Below, in pieces: positions 1-10,430 of a DNA stretch of 37,673 bases. Within the stretch, counting starts at the first letter, position 1; the number at the start of each line of letters is the position of its first letter. The stretch is from Halobacteriales archaeon QS_5_68_33 (GTDB lineage: Archaea > Halobacteriota > Halobacteria > Halobacteriales > Haloarculaceae). The DNA lies in NCBI GenBank assembly GCA_003023785.1, contig PXRS01000056.1:1-37673 (forward strand), read 5' to 3'. A program made the position numbers and the translations under genes. The notes beneath the pieces were generated by a model. The model searched no databases and was not told the origin of the DNA. It worked only from the letters and a program-made list of their open reading frames with translations.

Positions 1-314
1 TGCTCGGTCTCGGTATCCCGGCCGCACAGTGGGAGTACGACGTCGAGCACCGCGAGTACTACAACGTCGGTCCGACGGGCGAGCGCGGACTCGAACGGTT
101 CCTCGACCGGGTCGGCTTCGTGGATTCGCGGAGCGAAACGATGGCCGAAACCTTCGACGGCATCGACTCGCAGGGTCCGAGCGTGGGGACGATCGACGAC
201 GCCACGTGGGAAGTCCCGGTCGAAACCGTCGAAGCGGCCGGCACTGCGACCGTCTACGACGTCACCGTCGCCGGCGACCACGAGTACGTCGCCAGTTCGG
301 TCGTCTCCCACAAC
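1..314 (+). mobile_element. Intein 1 of nrdJ, C-terminal part only
   Basis: The window opens inside an intein. Its last residues follow the usual C-terminal splicing block: VYDVTVAGDHEYV, then VVSHN, with the terminal Asn codon at 312-314 and Ser (315-317) as the +1 extein nucleophile. The splice would join the upstream extein to SGGGMGYAFW. The N-terminal splicing block and any endonuclease lie outside the window, so size and mobility cannot be judged. Confidence 0.85.
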
Positions 315-3300
315 AGCGGCGGTGGCATGGGCTATGCCTTCTGGCGCCTGCGACCGTACGGCGACGCGGTCGGGTCGACGGGGGGCATCGCCTCCGGTCC
401 GATCACGTTCATGCGCACCTTCGACCAGATGTGCTTCCCGCCCGAGACGAGCGTCCTTACCCCTGACGGACAGCGGCCGATCGAGGACGTAGAGGAAGGT
501 GACCTCGTCATCGACGAGAACGGAGAGCGCCAGCCCGTCGTCGAGACCATGGAGCGCCACGTCGACGAGGACCTGATCGAGATCGTCCCCGAGCGACGCA
601 ACGAGCCGATTCGAGCAACCGGCGAGCATCCGTTCAAGGTGGCTCGCGAAGACGGGTTCGAGTGGGTCGACGCGTGTGACGTCAGAGAGGATGACCGACT
701 CGTCCTCGGTCACGCAGAGGACGACACCGGACTGGCGCTCGACGAACAGGTTTCCATCTCGGAGATCTCGTCGGGACCACTCGTGTTTGCTGACGGAGGG
801 GTAACTATTAACCGTGAGTACTACGGTGCAGACAGAGGTCCTCAGCCCGAGTCCATCAGCACTGACGTCCCGATGTCGGCCTTTGCGACGGTCGCTGGCT
901 GGTATCTCGCGGAGGGCTGTGTCGTCTATCGCTGTGGCATCCCGAACGAGGTAACGTTCACGTTGCACGCCGATGAGCGTGATTTCGCCGACGAGATCGT
1001 GAACGCGCTCGACGCGTTCGACGCACCGTCCCGCATCGAAATCGTGGACGATCGCGATACGTTGCACGTCCACGTCGAAAGCGCCAGTTTCGCTCAGTTC
1101 GTCGACGGGCTCTTCGGGACGGGCGCATCCGAGAAGCGCGTCCCTGATCTCCTCTGGGATGCGCCAGTCGAGACGCAAGCACGGGTCGTGGAAGCACTCT
1201 TCGACGGAGATGGCACGACCGAAACACGGGGGGAGAGCCAGCGGGTGAAACTACGACTAACCTGTGAAGCGGTCATCGACTGGGTATTCCAGGTTGGGCT
1301 TCGCTGTGGCGTCCAGTTCTCCCGGCACAGCAGGACCCCCGAAGGGGGGCAACCAACCTACTGGGTTAGTGCGAGCGTCAGCACGGCACTCGGAACGCCG
1401 CTCGAACGACTCTTCAAGGATGTTCCCACGGACTTCCGCGCCGTCGACAGAACGAAACAGGCCCACGGTCGCGAAGTCGTGGCCGTCGATTCGGTCGACC
1501 GAGTCGCCTACGAGGGACCGGTCTACAACGCTGAAGTCGCTGATACGCACACCTACGTCGCCGAAGACGTTGTCGTCCACAACTGCGAGACCATCGCCCA
1601 GGGGGGCGCCCGCCGCGGCGCGCAGATGGGCGTCATGCGCGTCTCGCACCCGGACGTCATCCAGTTCATCCGCGCCAAGAACAAGGACGTCTCCCTCGCG
1701 CATACCCTGCGGCTGAACGACCCGGACGACTTCACGCACAACTCCTTCGCCGACGCGCTGGAGGAGGCCCGCGAACTGATCGACGAGGACGGCAAGGTGC
1801 CGAAACACCTGCGCAACGCCGTCGAGGGCCACCTCTCGAACTTCAACATCTCCGTCGGGGTCACCGACCGGTTCATGGACGCGGTGAAAAACGACGAGGA
1901 CTACACCTTCACGAACCCGCGGACGGGCGAGCCCCACGTCGCCACCGCCGAGACGAAGGAGCTGTACGGGATGTTCGGTCTCGGCGACCACGTCGAGGTC
2001 GGCGAGGTGCTCTCGGTGCCCGCCGCGGAGCTCTGGGAGCACATCGTCGAGGGCGCCCACGAGAACGGCGAACCCGGGATCATCTACCTCGAACGCGTCA
2101 ACAAGGAACACTCCTTCGACGTCGAGGAACATCCCGACCACCGCATCCTCGCGACCAATCCCTGCGTGACTGGAGACACGCTCATCAGCACCGAGAGCGG
2201 GCTCGTGCCCGCCGAAGAACTGTACGAGCAGGGGGTCGCGCGCGATGTCGTGGTCGACGGCCGGCTTAGCGAGGATCGGCTCAAGGAGGCCAGCAGCGTC
2301 TACAAGACCGGCGAGAAAGACGTTTACGAACTCGCGACCGCCGAGGGGTACGAACTCCGGCTGACGGGCGACCACCGTGTCATGACCGACGAGGGCTGGG
2401 TCGAAGCCCGGGACTTAGACGCCGGTGACACGGTGCACATCCAGAACCGCAAAGGCGAGTTCGGTCAGCATGGTTCCCCGGAGGAAGGGCGCGTGCTCGG
2501 CTGGCTCGTCGGTGACGGTCACCTCAAGGACGGCGAGGAACGTGCGGTACTCAATTTCTACGACGAGGACGCCGGGATCTCCGAGCAGTTCGCGGAGGAC
2601 GTGAACAAAGTCGTACGTTCACCGGTCGGAAACGCCGACTACGAGGTGGGCGTCAACGAGATCAGTCGCGGCGACGACTATCGTGGCGCACAAGCTGTCG
2701 AACAACGGATCCGGTCGGCTCGGCTGTACGAAGTAGCCGAACAGGTCGAACTTACAGAGGAGAAACATCAGGTCCCAAATGCCGTCATGCAAGGCAGTGA
2801 GCAGATGGCTCGGGGCTTCCTGCAGGCGCTTTTCACTGCCGACGGGAGCGTCCAAGGGGACAAGGACAATGGACGCTCCATTCGACTCGCCAACGTCAAC
2901 CTCGACCTCCTAAAGGAGGTTCAACAACTCCTGCTCAACTTCGGTATCGCCAGCAAGGTCTACAAAGATCGCAAACCCGCTGGGACGAAAGAACTGCCGG
3001 ATGGTAACGGTGGTAAAAAAGAGTACGAAACGGCAGGCTTCCATGACCTCGTTATCTCGAAGGACAATCTCGTCCGCTTCCGCGATGAAATCGGATTCCT
3101 TCGAGAGGACAAGAGTCAACAGTTGGAAAAGAGACTCGACTCGTCTGTCCGAGGTCCACAGTCCGAGTCGTTCACTGCCACCGTTGAGTCCGTTGAGTTC
3201 GACGGAAACGAAGAAGTGTACGATCTGACGGAACCCGACACTCATTCCTTCATAGGTGACGGAATAGTTATACATAACTGTGGTGAGCAACCGTTGGAGG

Positions 3301-6300
3301 AGTACGAGGCCTGCAACCTCGGGCACATCAACCTCTCGACGCTGGCGGCCCGGGACGCCCCGGACTGGCGCGTCTGGTTCGACGAGCACGGCGAGGCGTA
3401 CGACTCTCACGAGGACGCCGTCGCGGCGTTCCTCGAGGAGGCCATCGACTGGGCGGAGTTCGACCGCCGCATCGAGATGGGGACGCGCTTCCTGGAGAAC
3501 GTCGTCACCATGTCGGACTTCCCGGTCGAGGAGATCGAGGAGACCGTCCGGGAGATGCGCAAGGTCGGCCTCGGCATCATGGGCCTGGCCCAGCTGTACA
3601 TCCAGCTCGGCCTGAAGTACGGCTCGGACACCTCCAACGAGGTCGCCCGCCAGCTGATGCGCCACATCAACCACGGCTCGAAGCGGGCCAGCCACGAACT
3701 CGCCGGGGAGCGGGGCACCTTCGGCGAGTGGGAGCAGTCCAAGTTCGCGAACCCGACCGAGTACCGCGAGTGGTTCGAGAAACAGACCGGCCTCGACGCC
3801 GACGAGTGGGCCGACGGCTTCCCGGTTCGCAACCACAACACGACGACCATCGCGCCCACCGGATGCGTTGAGGAGGACTCGCTCGTTTCGACGGACGAGG
3901 GGCTCCGACCGATCGGGGACCTCGACAACACCGGTGCGGAGTTCGAACAGTGGGGCGAGATCGAAACCGGAGTAACCACCGACGGCGGCACAAAGGCAGC
4001 AACAGCCGTCTACGACAACGGATTCGCCGACGTACGACGCATCGAGACCGAAGGCGGATTCAGCGTCGCGGCGACGCCGAACCACCGGTTCCGGACGATC
4101 ACCGAGGACGGTGAGTATGCCTGGAAGGAGGCAGACGACTTCGGGCCCGGCGACAGTATCGTCCTCCAGCGAAACACGTTCGACGGTGGGGAGCGAGCTA
4201 CCCTCGACACCAGCGAGCGGGAGAACTACTACCGGAACACCGACGACGACCTCGAACTCCCGGCGAGGATGACGCCGGAGCTGGCCGAGTTCCTCGGTTA
4301 CTTCATGGGCGACGGCTACGTCCACGAGGAAGTCGGCGTCAAACTGGTCGTCGAGGCAGCTGCTGACGACCTCGACGCCTCTCTCCGCAACCTCGGCGAG
4401 TCGCTGTTCGGCGTAACGCCGACAGTGGAGGACCGAGACAGCCGTCACATCCTCTGTTTCGACGGTCGACACCTCTCACGGTATTTCGTGGACAACGGCT
4501 GGAAGAAAGCTGACGGCAACAACGGCGAGGGGGCCGCGAGCGCGTTCATTCCGGAGGAGGTCCTCCGCGGCGACGAAGCAATAGCGAAAGCGTTCCTCCG
4601 TGGCCTGTTCGAGGCCGACGGCACTGCCTCTCGGAAGGTCGAGCTATCGACGGCCTCCCCGACGCTCGCCGACCAGGTACAGACGCTGTGCCTCTCGCTT
4701 GGCTGTGTGTTCGTCCGGGACACGCTGGAGACGGCCGACATGGACGACCACTACGGCGACCGGCCACGCCACAGTGTTCGTGGCGCGAACAGACGCGAAG
4801 ACAAGCGGTTCATCGAGGAGGTCGGCTTCATCACGAAGTCGACCGAGTTCGATCTGACGCCGCAGTCGTACAAGAACGACACGTACCCGCCCGCTGTCGT
4901 CGACGTACTCCGGGGAGTCGATGAGTACGATTCCGTCAGCGAGTCCGTCAAGAACCGTGTCAACCAGTCGCCTATCAACGGTTCCGTTTCCCGAAAGCTC
5001 GTCCGTGACATCGAGCAGGAGACGGGTGAAACGGTTTGTATCGACGGTCGTCGCCTGACTGACTTCTACGTCGCTACCGTCGAGCAGGTAGCCGACGACG
5101 TGGCTTACACGAAAGACATCAGCGTCCCGTCGAACAACACCTACATCGCCGACGGGTTCGTGACGCACAATACCACGTCGATGGTCGGCAACACGACCGG
5201 CGGCTGTGAGCCCATCTACAACGTCGCCTACTACAAGAACGTCTCCGACGACGTCCAGGGCGACGAGATGCTCGTCGAGTTCGACGACTACTTCCTGCGG
5301 GTGCTGGAGGAAAACGACATCCCCGTCGACCCCGTCAAGGAGGAGGCCCAGGAGCAGATGGCCACCAACGAGTTCGACGGCGTGGACGGCCTCACCACCG
5401 GCGAAGGAACACGCCGGCGTCCAGGTCGCCTGCCAGGAGGGCGTCGACTCGGCGATCAGCAAGTGTCTCGAAAAGGGGACGCTCGTCCAGACGGATTCGG
5501 GCGTGCGCCCGATCGAGTCCTTCGCGGACGAGACGCCCGATCCGGGCGAATTCGTCGAGGTCACGGAGGACGTGACGATCGACGGTGTCCAGATTGAGTC
5601 ACAGTACTACGCCGGAGAGAAAGACGCGACGCGGATCCGCGTCGACAACGGGACGGAGGTCGTCGGCGCGACGGAGTCACACAAGGTGTTGACGCCCAAC
5701 GGTTGGAAGGTCCTCGGTGACCTCGAAGCGGGGGAGTACGTGGTCGGTCGCCACGTCGAATCCCACGGTGACGGTAAATCCGATCTCGGGGTCGGTCGCA
5801 CGTCGCCTGTCGCGGTCGACGGCGGTACGACGACTGCGAGCGGCCACGACCCGACCGTATACGAAAAAGACGTGACGCTCCCGGAGGAAATGTCACCGCG
5901 CCTTGCCACGTTCCTCGGGATGTACGCGGCAGACGGGAGTTCCATCGATTCCCGGTACTCGGTCGAGATCACCACGTCGTCGGAACACGTCCGCGACGAA
6001 GCGTGCGATCTGTTCGAGGGACTGTTCGGACGGACACCGACAGTCGAAAAAGACACACGCCACGCCGACCAGCGCGATACGGTCTACGGGGTGCATCTGA
6101 ACTCCAAGCCGGTCTGGGAGTTCGTGACTAAACTGTGCGGCTCGGGAGCGTACGACAAGCGGGTCCCGCGCGAAGTGTTGCAGGGAAGCCCCGAAGAGAA
6201 ACGCGCATTCGTCAACGGCGTGACTCTCGATGGATACGTGTCATCGCAGTCTCTCGTCGTGTACGGCGGCATGTCGAAACGGCTCGCCGACGGTATTGCA

Positions 6301-7605
6301 GAGCTGCTTCGGAGCTTCGGCCTCCCGAAGGTGTACGTCGGTCGCAAGTGGGTCGAAGAGTCGGAAGCGTACGCGTATCAGGTGCACGCGACCAACGAGG
6401 CGCAGGAACTCGTGACGCCGATCGAACCACACAAGCGCGTGGATCGGTTCGACCAGCGGTATCGAGTGTACGTCCCACAGGAGCACGTCGATAAGACCGA
6501 GTACGACTCGCGCACCCAGGAGTACTACGCGGCGCGGAGCTTCGAGCATCGCGACCGAAACTACATGTTCGACACGACAGCGGAGAAGCTCGGCATCACC
6601 GACGCTCCGCCGCTATACGAGGTGACCGACGTCGAGGACGCCGGGACCCGCGAGATGTACGACATCGAACTCGCCGGGCCCCACGAGTACGTCGTCGGTG
6701 GCGTCGTGTCGCACAACACCGTCAACGCGCCCAACGACTCCACGGTCGCGGACGCCGCCGAGGTCTTCGAGTACATCTACGACCACGGCGGCAAGGGCGT
6801 CACCTACTACCGCGACGGCACTCGCTCGAAGCAGGTCCTGACGACGCGGGCTCAGAACACGGAGTTCGCGGACATGGACGCCGAGGAGGTCGTCGCCCGG
6901 ATCGAGGAGATCTTCGGCGGCATGGACGCGTTCCTCGAGGAGGAGGCCGTCGAGGCCTCCATCGACCACGAGGTCGGCGAGATCCTCGGCGCCGCCGACG
7001 GCGAGACCACCGAGTACGCCCGGAAACAGCCCCGGCCGGACGTGTTGCACGGCGTCACCCAGCGCATCGACACGGGCTATGGCAAGCTCTACGTCAACAT
7101 CAACGAGGACCCCGAGAACGAGCGCCCGTTCGAGCTCTTCGCCAACATCGGCAACTCGGGCGGGTTCACGGCCTCGTTCACCGAGGCGCTTGCCAAGACC
7201 ATCTCGACGGCGCTGCGTTCGGGTATCGACCCCCGCGAGATCGCCGACGAGCTCCAGGGCATCCGCAGCCCGAAGGTCGCCTGGGACAAGGGCGAACAGA
7301 TCCAGTCCATCCCGGACGCCATCGGGACGGCGTTGCGGCGCTACCTCGACGACGAGATCGACAAGGGCTACCCCCAGCAACAGACGCTGGAGGAGACCGC
7401 CGAGGAGAGCGAGGACCCCGATCAGGACGTCGCGCCCGAGACCGACGGCGGCGCAATGTCGGCCGACGCCTCGGCCGGCGCCGACGCCCAGCAGGAACTC
7501 ATCGAGGCCGGCGAGAGCCCCGAGTGTCCCGACTGCGGGTCGATGACGCTGTACTACTCCGAGGGCTGCAAAACGTGCGAGAGCTGTGGATGGAGCGAGT
7601 GCTGA
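1..7605 (+). CDS. nrdJ: Adenosylcobalamin-dependent (class II) ribonucleotide reductase, 5' partial, multi-intein, frameshifted
   Basis: Reduces ribonucleotides to deoxyribonucleotides with adenosylcobalamin as radical source. Exteins seen in order: a stretch starting SGGGMGYAFWRLRP (from 315), CETIAQGGARRGAQMG (from 1584), the finger-loop motif NPCGE whose Cys is the thiyl-radical residue and whose Asn and Glu are the usual partners (split at 2162/3279), the phosphate-binding loop APTGTTS (split at 3863/5172), and SKTVNAPND (split at 5463/6718). The C-terminus ends in a zinc ribbon with two CxxC pairs (CPDCG and CESCG). The 5' end lies outside the window. Up to about 5396 the gene is read in the frame of position 3. 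From about 5398 it continues in the frame of position 1, and an expected segment of roughly 15 residues (family pattern LFVT...DL) is absent. If the frame were not restored, the first frame would end at 5597. Family assignment is certain; whether the gene works in the cell is doubtful. Confidence 0.93.
432..1583 (+). mobile_element. Intein 2 of nrdJ with LAGLIDADG homing endonuclease (384 aa)
   Basis: It begins with Cys1 (TGC at 432) in the block-A pattern CFPPETSVLTPDG, followed by block B around TGEHPFKV. It ends in YNAEVADTHTYV...VVVHN, with Cys (1584) at +1. Two LAGLIDADG-type motifs, VAGWYLAEGC and VEALFDGDG, keep their acidic residues, so the endonuclease looks intact. Removing it joins FDQM to CETIAQGGARRG, which restores a conserved run of class II reductase near the specificity loop. 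Confidence 0.9.
2163..3278 (+). mobile_element. Intein 3 of nrdJ with LAGLIDADG homing endonuclease (372 aa), before the radical Cys
   Basis: Cys1 is at 2163 (CVTGDTLISTESG) and block B is LTGDHRVMT. The end is LTEPDTHSFIGDGIVIHN, with Cys (3279) at +1. The endonuclease motifs VLGWLVGDG and LQALFTADG keep their acids. Excision recreates NPCGEQPLEEYEACN, so the +1 splicing nucleophile is the same cysteine that should carry the thiyl radical. The last 300 nt are visibly richer in A and T than the exteins (many GAA, AAA, ATA and TTA-type codons), which fits acquisition from elsewhere. Confidence 0.9.
3864..5171 (+). mobile_element. Intein 4 of nrdJ with LAGLIDADG homing endonuclease (436 aa)
   Basis: Cys1 is at 3864 (CVEEDSLVSTDEG) and block B is ATPNHRFRT. 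The C-terminal block ends NNTYIADGFVTHN, with Thr (5172) at +1. The endonuclease motifs FLGYFMGDGYV and LRGLFEADGTA keep both acids. Excision joins APTG to TTSMVGNTTGG, the loop that binds the substrate phosphate in reductases. It is the longest intein here; the extra length lies between the second endonuclease motif and the C-terminal splice block. Confidence 0.9.
5388..5410 (+). other. Deletion and frame change in the nrdJ extein
   Basis: The frame read from intein 4 gives NEFDGVDGLTT and then nonsense. The frame read from about 5398 gives PAKEHAGVQVACQEGVDSAISK. From memory of the family, GLTT is normally followed by about 15 residues of the form VPxxIGxLFVTTxDL before the KEHAG-type segment, and these are missing. 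The short repeated ACCACC/GGCG sequence at the junction would suit a deletion between short repeats. An assembly error is the main alternative. Confidence 0.75.
5464..6717 (+). mobile_element. Intein 5 of nrdJ with LAGLIDADG homing endonuclease (418 aa)
   Basis: Cys1 is at 5464 (CLEKGTLVQTDSG) and block B is ATESHKVLT. It ends YDIELAGPHEYVVGGVVSHN, with Thr (6718) at +1. The endonuclease motifs are FLGMYAADGSS and VNGVTLDGYVS; the second is less canonical. Excision joins VDSAISK to TVNAPNDST, a run conserved near the end of the catalytic barrel of class II reductases. It lies in the reading frame used after the nrdJ frameshift, so it is expressed with its host protein only if that lesion is not real or is bypassed. 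Confidence 0.9.
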
Positions 7606-7736
7606 ACTGACGACCGGCGGCGCGGTTTTCCTCTCCCGATCGCCGCAGCTTTCGCGCGGCGGCGGCGCAGATGTCGAGAGGCGAGCGGCAACGACCGCTC
7701 GGGAGGGCCGAGTCCGGGTCGGGGTCGACCCGGCCG

Positions 7737-8165
7737 TTACTGTGTGGCTTCGACCCCGCGTTCGAGGGCGCCTTCCCGTATCTCGGCCGCGCGGGTGCGA
7801 ACCCGGTCGACGTGGCGCTCGACGCGCGGTGGCTTGAACCCGAAAAACGAGGCCACCCAGTGCCGGTCGACGCCGGGGAGCGTCAGCAGGTAAGCGGCGA
7901 GGGTGTCCCGCCCGGCGCCGATGACGACCGGGGGAACGCCGCGCTCGCCGGTCCCCGCTTCCTCGAAGCCGTTGACGTCGAAGTAAACGTCGGCGTAGAG
8001 TTCGGCCAGATCCGGATCCTCGAAGACCTTGCCCTCGTGGTTCGGGGCCTCGAAGCGGTATCGCGTCGCGCCGTCGTCGTCGACCGCGACGATACGCACG
8101 TCGAGGACGTACTCCCGGTGGAGCGATTCGGTTCGGTCGTCGCAGGTCAGGTCTGCCTCTGGCAT
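7737..8165 (-). CDS. Hypothetical haloarchaeal protein
   Basis: 142 residues, acidic, soluble, with ATG at 8163-8165 and TAA at 7737-7739. I do not recognise the family. It has an N-terminal segment of alternating hydrophobic residues (YVLDVRIVAV), a central VYFDVNGFEEAG segment and a C-terminal helix rich in Arg and Glu. No membrane segment or metal-binding pattern is visible. It begins 17 nt after the PhoX stop codon on the same strand, so it may be co-transcribed with that gene. It converges on nrdJ, with a gene-free gap of about 130 nt between them. Confidence 0.75.
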   Translation of the reverse strand: MPEADLTCDDRTESLHREYVLDVRIVAVDDDGATRYRFEAPNHEGKVFEDPDLAELYADVYFDVNGFEEAGTGERGVPPVVIGAGRDTLAAYLLTLPGVDRHWVASFFGFKPPRVERHVDRVRTRAAEIREGALERGVEATQ

Positions 8166-8182
8166 GAGAGTCGTGTCGGTTC

Positions 8183-10264
8183 CTACAGGTCCTCGGGCTC
8201 GAAGACGTAGACGCAGTCGTTCGGGTACGAGCGGTTGCTCTCGGCGAAGCCGTCTTCGAGACAGAGGACCCGGCCGTCATCCATCACGTAGACGTTGTCG
8301 ACGTTCCGGAGCGCGTCGTCAGCCACCTCCGCGGGCTGGCTGAACTCGGGACCGACGATGACCGGTTCCAGCGTCGTAATGTTGTAGTCCTGTTCGAGTT
8401 CGGCCCGGTAGACGACGCCGCCGTCGACGCGTTCCATCCGGATGTCGCCCATGTCGTTCGAGAGATCGTCGTTGAACTCGGAGATGCCGAAGTAGACGTA
8501 GTCGCCCGGGCCCGCGCCTTCGACGCTGTCGACGCCCTCGGCTTTGTTGAACTCGATGGAGGCACCGATCTCCTTGGCGGCGGCCCGCGTCTCCAGGAAC
8601 GGGACGCGCCGGAGGTCCGCGTCGATTCTGTCGGGTCCACGGCTCTCGTGCTGTCGGGCCCACTCCACGATCTCCTCGTCGGTAACGAGATCCTGGTTGC
8701 CGTTCTCGGCGACTTCGCGGTCGGCTTCTTCGAGCACCGAGGCCGTCACCGCGTCACCCTCGCTCCAGCCCTCGACGTGGGTCTCGAGGTAGTCGACCTG
8801 GGTAACGTCGTCGTACTCGGCGATCCAGGACTCGACCTCGCGGTTGGACGCGCTGCCCAGTTCGAGCCACTCGATCTCCAGGTCGACTTCCGAGGGCGGG
8901 TTCTTCGTGGCGGCCTCGGAGTTGGTCACCTTCGGGGCGTACAGCGTCCCCGAGAGGTCCATCGGGTCGTCGTAACTGCCGATCCGGTTGTCGGCGACGA
9001 ACTTGTAGATCCCCTTGCTGTCGCCGTCGGAACAGCCGTAGACCGTCCGGCGGTCGGCCTGGAAATCCGGGCCCTCCCAGGAGGTGCGGCCCATCACCCA
9101 GTACTTGATGGGCTGTGGCGGGTCTGCCGTCGGTTCCCGGACGTCGACGTGGTACCCGTACCGGTAGGGATTGGGGTATCCCTCGCCGAGCGGCGTCGGG
9201 ATGTTGGTGGCGTTCCCGGGTGACTGGTCGCGCTGTTCGGCGCCCAGGTGGTACGCGAGGAGTTCGACGCCGTCCAGCGCCCAGTAGCCCTGGACGTACC
9301 AGGAGTCGTCGCCGTAGTACTCGCTGACGGCGCCCTGGATTTCGGTGGGGTTGGGGCGGTTCCAGAACTCGTGGGCGCCGCGGAGCCCCCTGCCAGTCCC
9401 CTGCTCGACGATGTCACCGACCGTCGCGGTCAGCGACACCCGGGCGTGGGCGTAGTTCTCTTCGGAGGAGACCATCGTTCCCCACGGCGACAGGTCGCCG
9501 TAGCAGTTGATCCGGGTCCCGCCGAGGTCCCGCATGGGTTCGGTGTTGGCGAGATTGATAGCGTTCTCCAGGTCGGCCTCCCACTCCCCCTCCTCGGGCT
9601 GGCTGATCGGGATCCGGGTGATCATCCCGGGGCTGTTCTCCCAGCCCGTGAACAGGTACCCCTCGGTCTTGTCGCCGCTGGTGGGGACGAACTCGTTGCA
9701 GTCCGGGTTCGACGCCGCGTTCCCGTACTGGGTGCTCGCGAAGTTCCCGTTCGTCTCGAAGTCGCCCTCGTCGCTCCCGTCGCGCAGGACGATGTTCGTC
9801 CCGTCGGGCGTCCGGGCGACGCCGAGCAGTTCCGTCGGTTCGCCGTCCTGGTAGTTGATCGGGTCCTCCTCCCGTGCGAGCAGTTCGTACTCGCCCTCGC
9901 CGACGAGGACCTGCCGCTGTTCGTCCTCGGTCCGGGGGGCCGGTTGCTCCGAGAAGTCGTCGTTGCTGCCCGCCATCTCGAACTGGAACCCGCTGGCGTA
10001 CCCGATCCCGGCCCGGTCGTAGGGCGCGGGGTTCGCTCGACTCGGGTGCTGGAGGCTGTACAGGAACGATCCGTCGTCGAAGACGTACGGGCCCGTCGCC
10101 TCGGCGCCGAAAGCGGTCGACGAGAACCGCTTGAGGTCCCCCCTCACCGTCGGCGCAGCGGTCTCCTGGTCCCGGTTCTCCGCGCTGGCGACGCCGACCA
10201 CGCTCGCGCCCAGTGTGGCCGCGACCGACGTCTTCATCAGATTTCGCCGTGATATATCACGCAT
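8183..10264 (-). CDS. PhoX-type (DUF839) alkaline phosphatase family protein, Tat-exported
   Basis: 693 residues. PhoX enzymes are secreted Ca/Fe-dependent phosphomonoesterases that release phosphate from organic esters; other DUF839 members are of unknown activity. The N-terminus MRDISRRNLMKTSVAATLG is a twin-arginine signal (SRRNLMK) with a hydrophobic stretch ending near ASA at residue 28, so the protein is exported folded, possibly as a redox- or metal-containing enzyme. The family hallmark SPWGTMVSSEEN lies near residue 260, preceded by FTGWENSPG, and it is typical of PhoX. An open frame continues upstream to 10390, but those 42 residues would place the Tat motif inside the protein, and a TATA-like box sits 38 nt before the chosen ATG. 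Family confidence is high; the substrate is inferred. Confidence 0.88.
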   Translation of the reverse strand: MRDISRRNLMKTSVAATLGASVVGVASAENRDQETAAPTVRGDLKRFSSTAFGAEATGPYVFDDGSFLYSLQHPSRANPAPYDRAGIGYASGFQFEMAGSNDDFSEQPAPRTEDEQRQVLVGEGEYELLAREEDPINYQDGEPTELLGVARTPDGTNIVLRDGSDEGDFETNGNFASTQYGNAASNPDCNEFVPTSGDKTEGYLFTGWENSPGMITRIPISQPEEGEWEADLENAINLANTEPMRDLGGTRINCYGDLSPWGTMVSSEENYAHARVSLTATVGDIVEQGTGRGLRGAHEFWNRPNPTEIQGAVSEYYGDDSWYVQGYWALDGVELLAYHLGAEQRDQSPGNATNIPTPLGEGYPNPYRYGYHVDVREPTADPPQPIKYWVMGRTSWEGPDFQADRRTVYGCSDGDSKGIYKFVADNRIGSYDDPMDLSGTLYAPKVTNSEAATKNPPSEVDLEIEWLELGSASNREVESWIAEYDDVTQVDYLETHVEGWSEGDAVTASVLEEADREVAENGNQDLVTDEEIVEWARQHESRGPDRIDADLRRVPFLETRAAAKEIGASIEFNKAEGVDSVEGAGPGDYVYFGISEFNDDLSNDMGDIRMERVDGGVVYRAELEQDYNITTLEPVIVGPEFSQPAEVADDALRNVDNVYVMDDGRVLCLEDGFAESNRSYPNDCVYVFEPEDL

Positions 10265-10298
10265 ACACGTACCCGAAAAGGGGTCCGTGTAAAATCGT

Positions 10299-10305
10299 CT
10301 TATAT
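10299..10305 (-). promoter_or_regulatory. TATA-like box of the PhoX gene
   Basis: On the minus strand the sequence reads ATATAAG, centred 38 nt before the ATG at 10264, which allows a 5' leader of about 10 nt. It lies in an AT-rich patch of an otherwise GC-rich region. Phosphate control is plausible for PhoX, but I see no defined operator. Confidence 0.5.
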
Positions 10306-10430
10306 GAACGGTCCGTTCGGAAACGTACTGCTTTGAGAGGTATGTTCGGCTCAATAGCCGACAGTTCGACTGGCGCGGAACTGTCGACACGTCCCGTCGT
10401 ACAGCGGCCGGTTCGAAGGCCCCTGGCGGG

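Noticed and set aside
2910-4472. Minus-strand open frame of 520 codons inside nrdJ
   Set aside because: It lies opposite conserved reductase exteins and two inteins and has no family features; long antisense frames are usual in GC-rich genes.
5388-5410. Programmed ribosomal frameshift in nrdJ
   Set aside because: There is no slippery heptamer or following pseudoknot that I can see, and the missing residues show that sequence was lost, which a frameshift would not explain.
10265-10390. N-terminal extension of the PhoX frame to 10390
   Set aside because: It would bury the twin-arginine signal, includes the promoter-like ATATAAG, and has no signal-like or conserved sequence.
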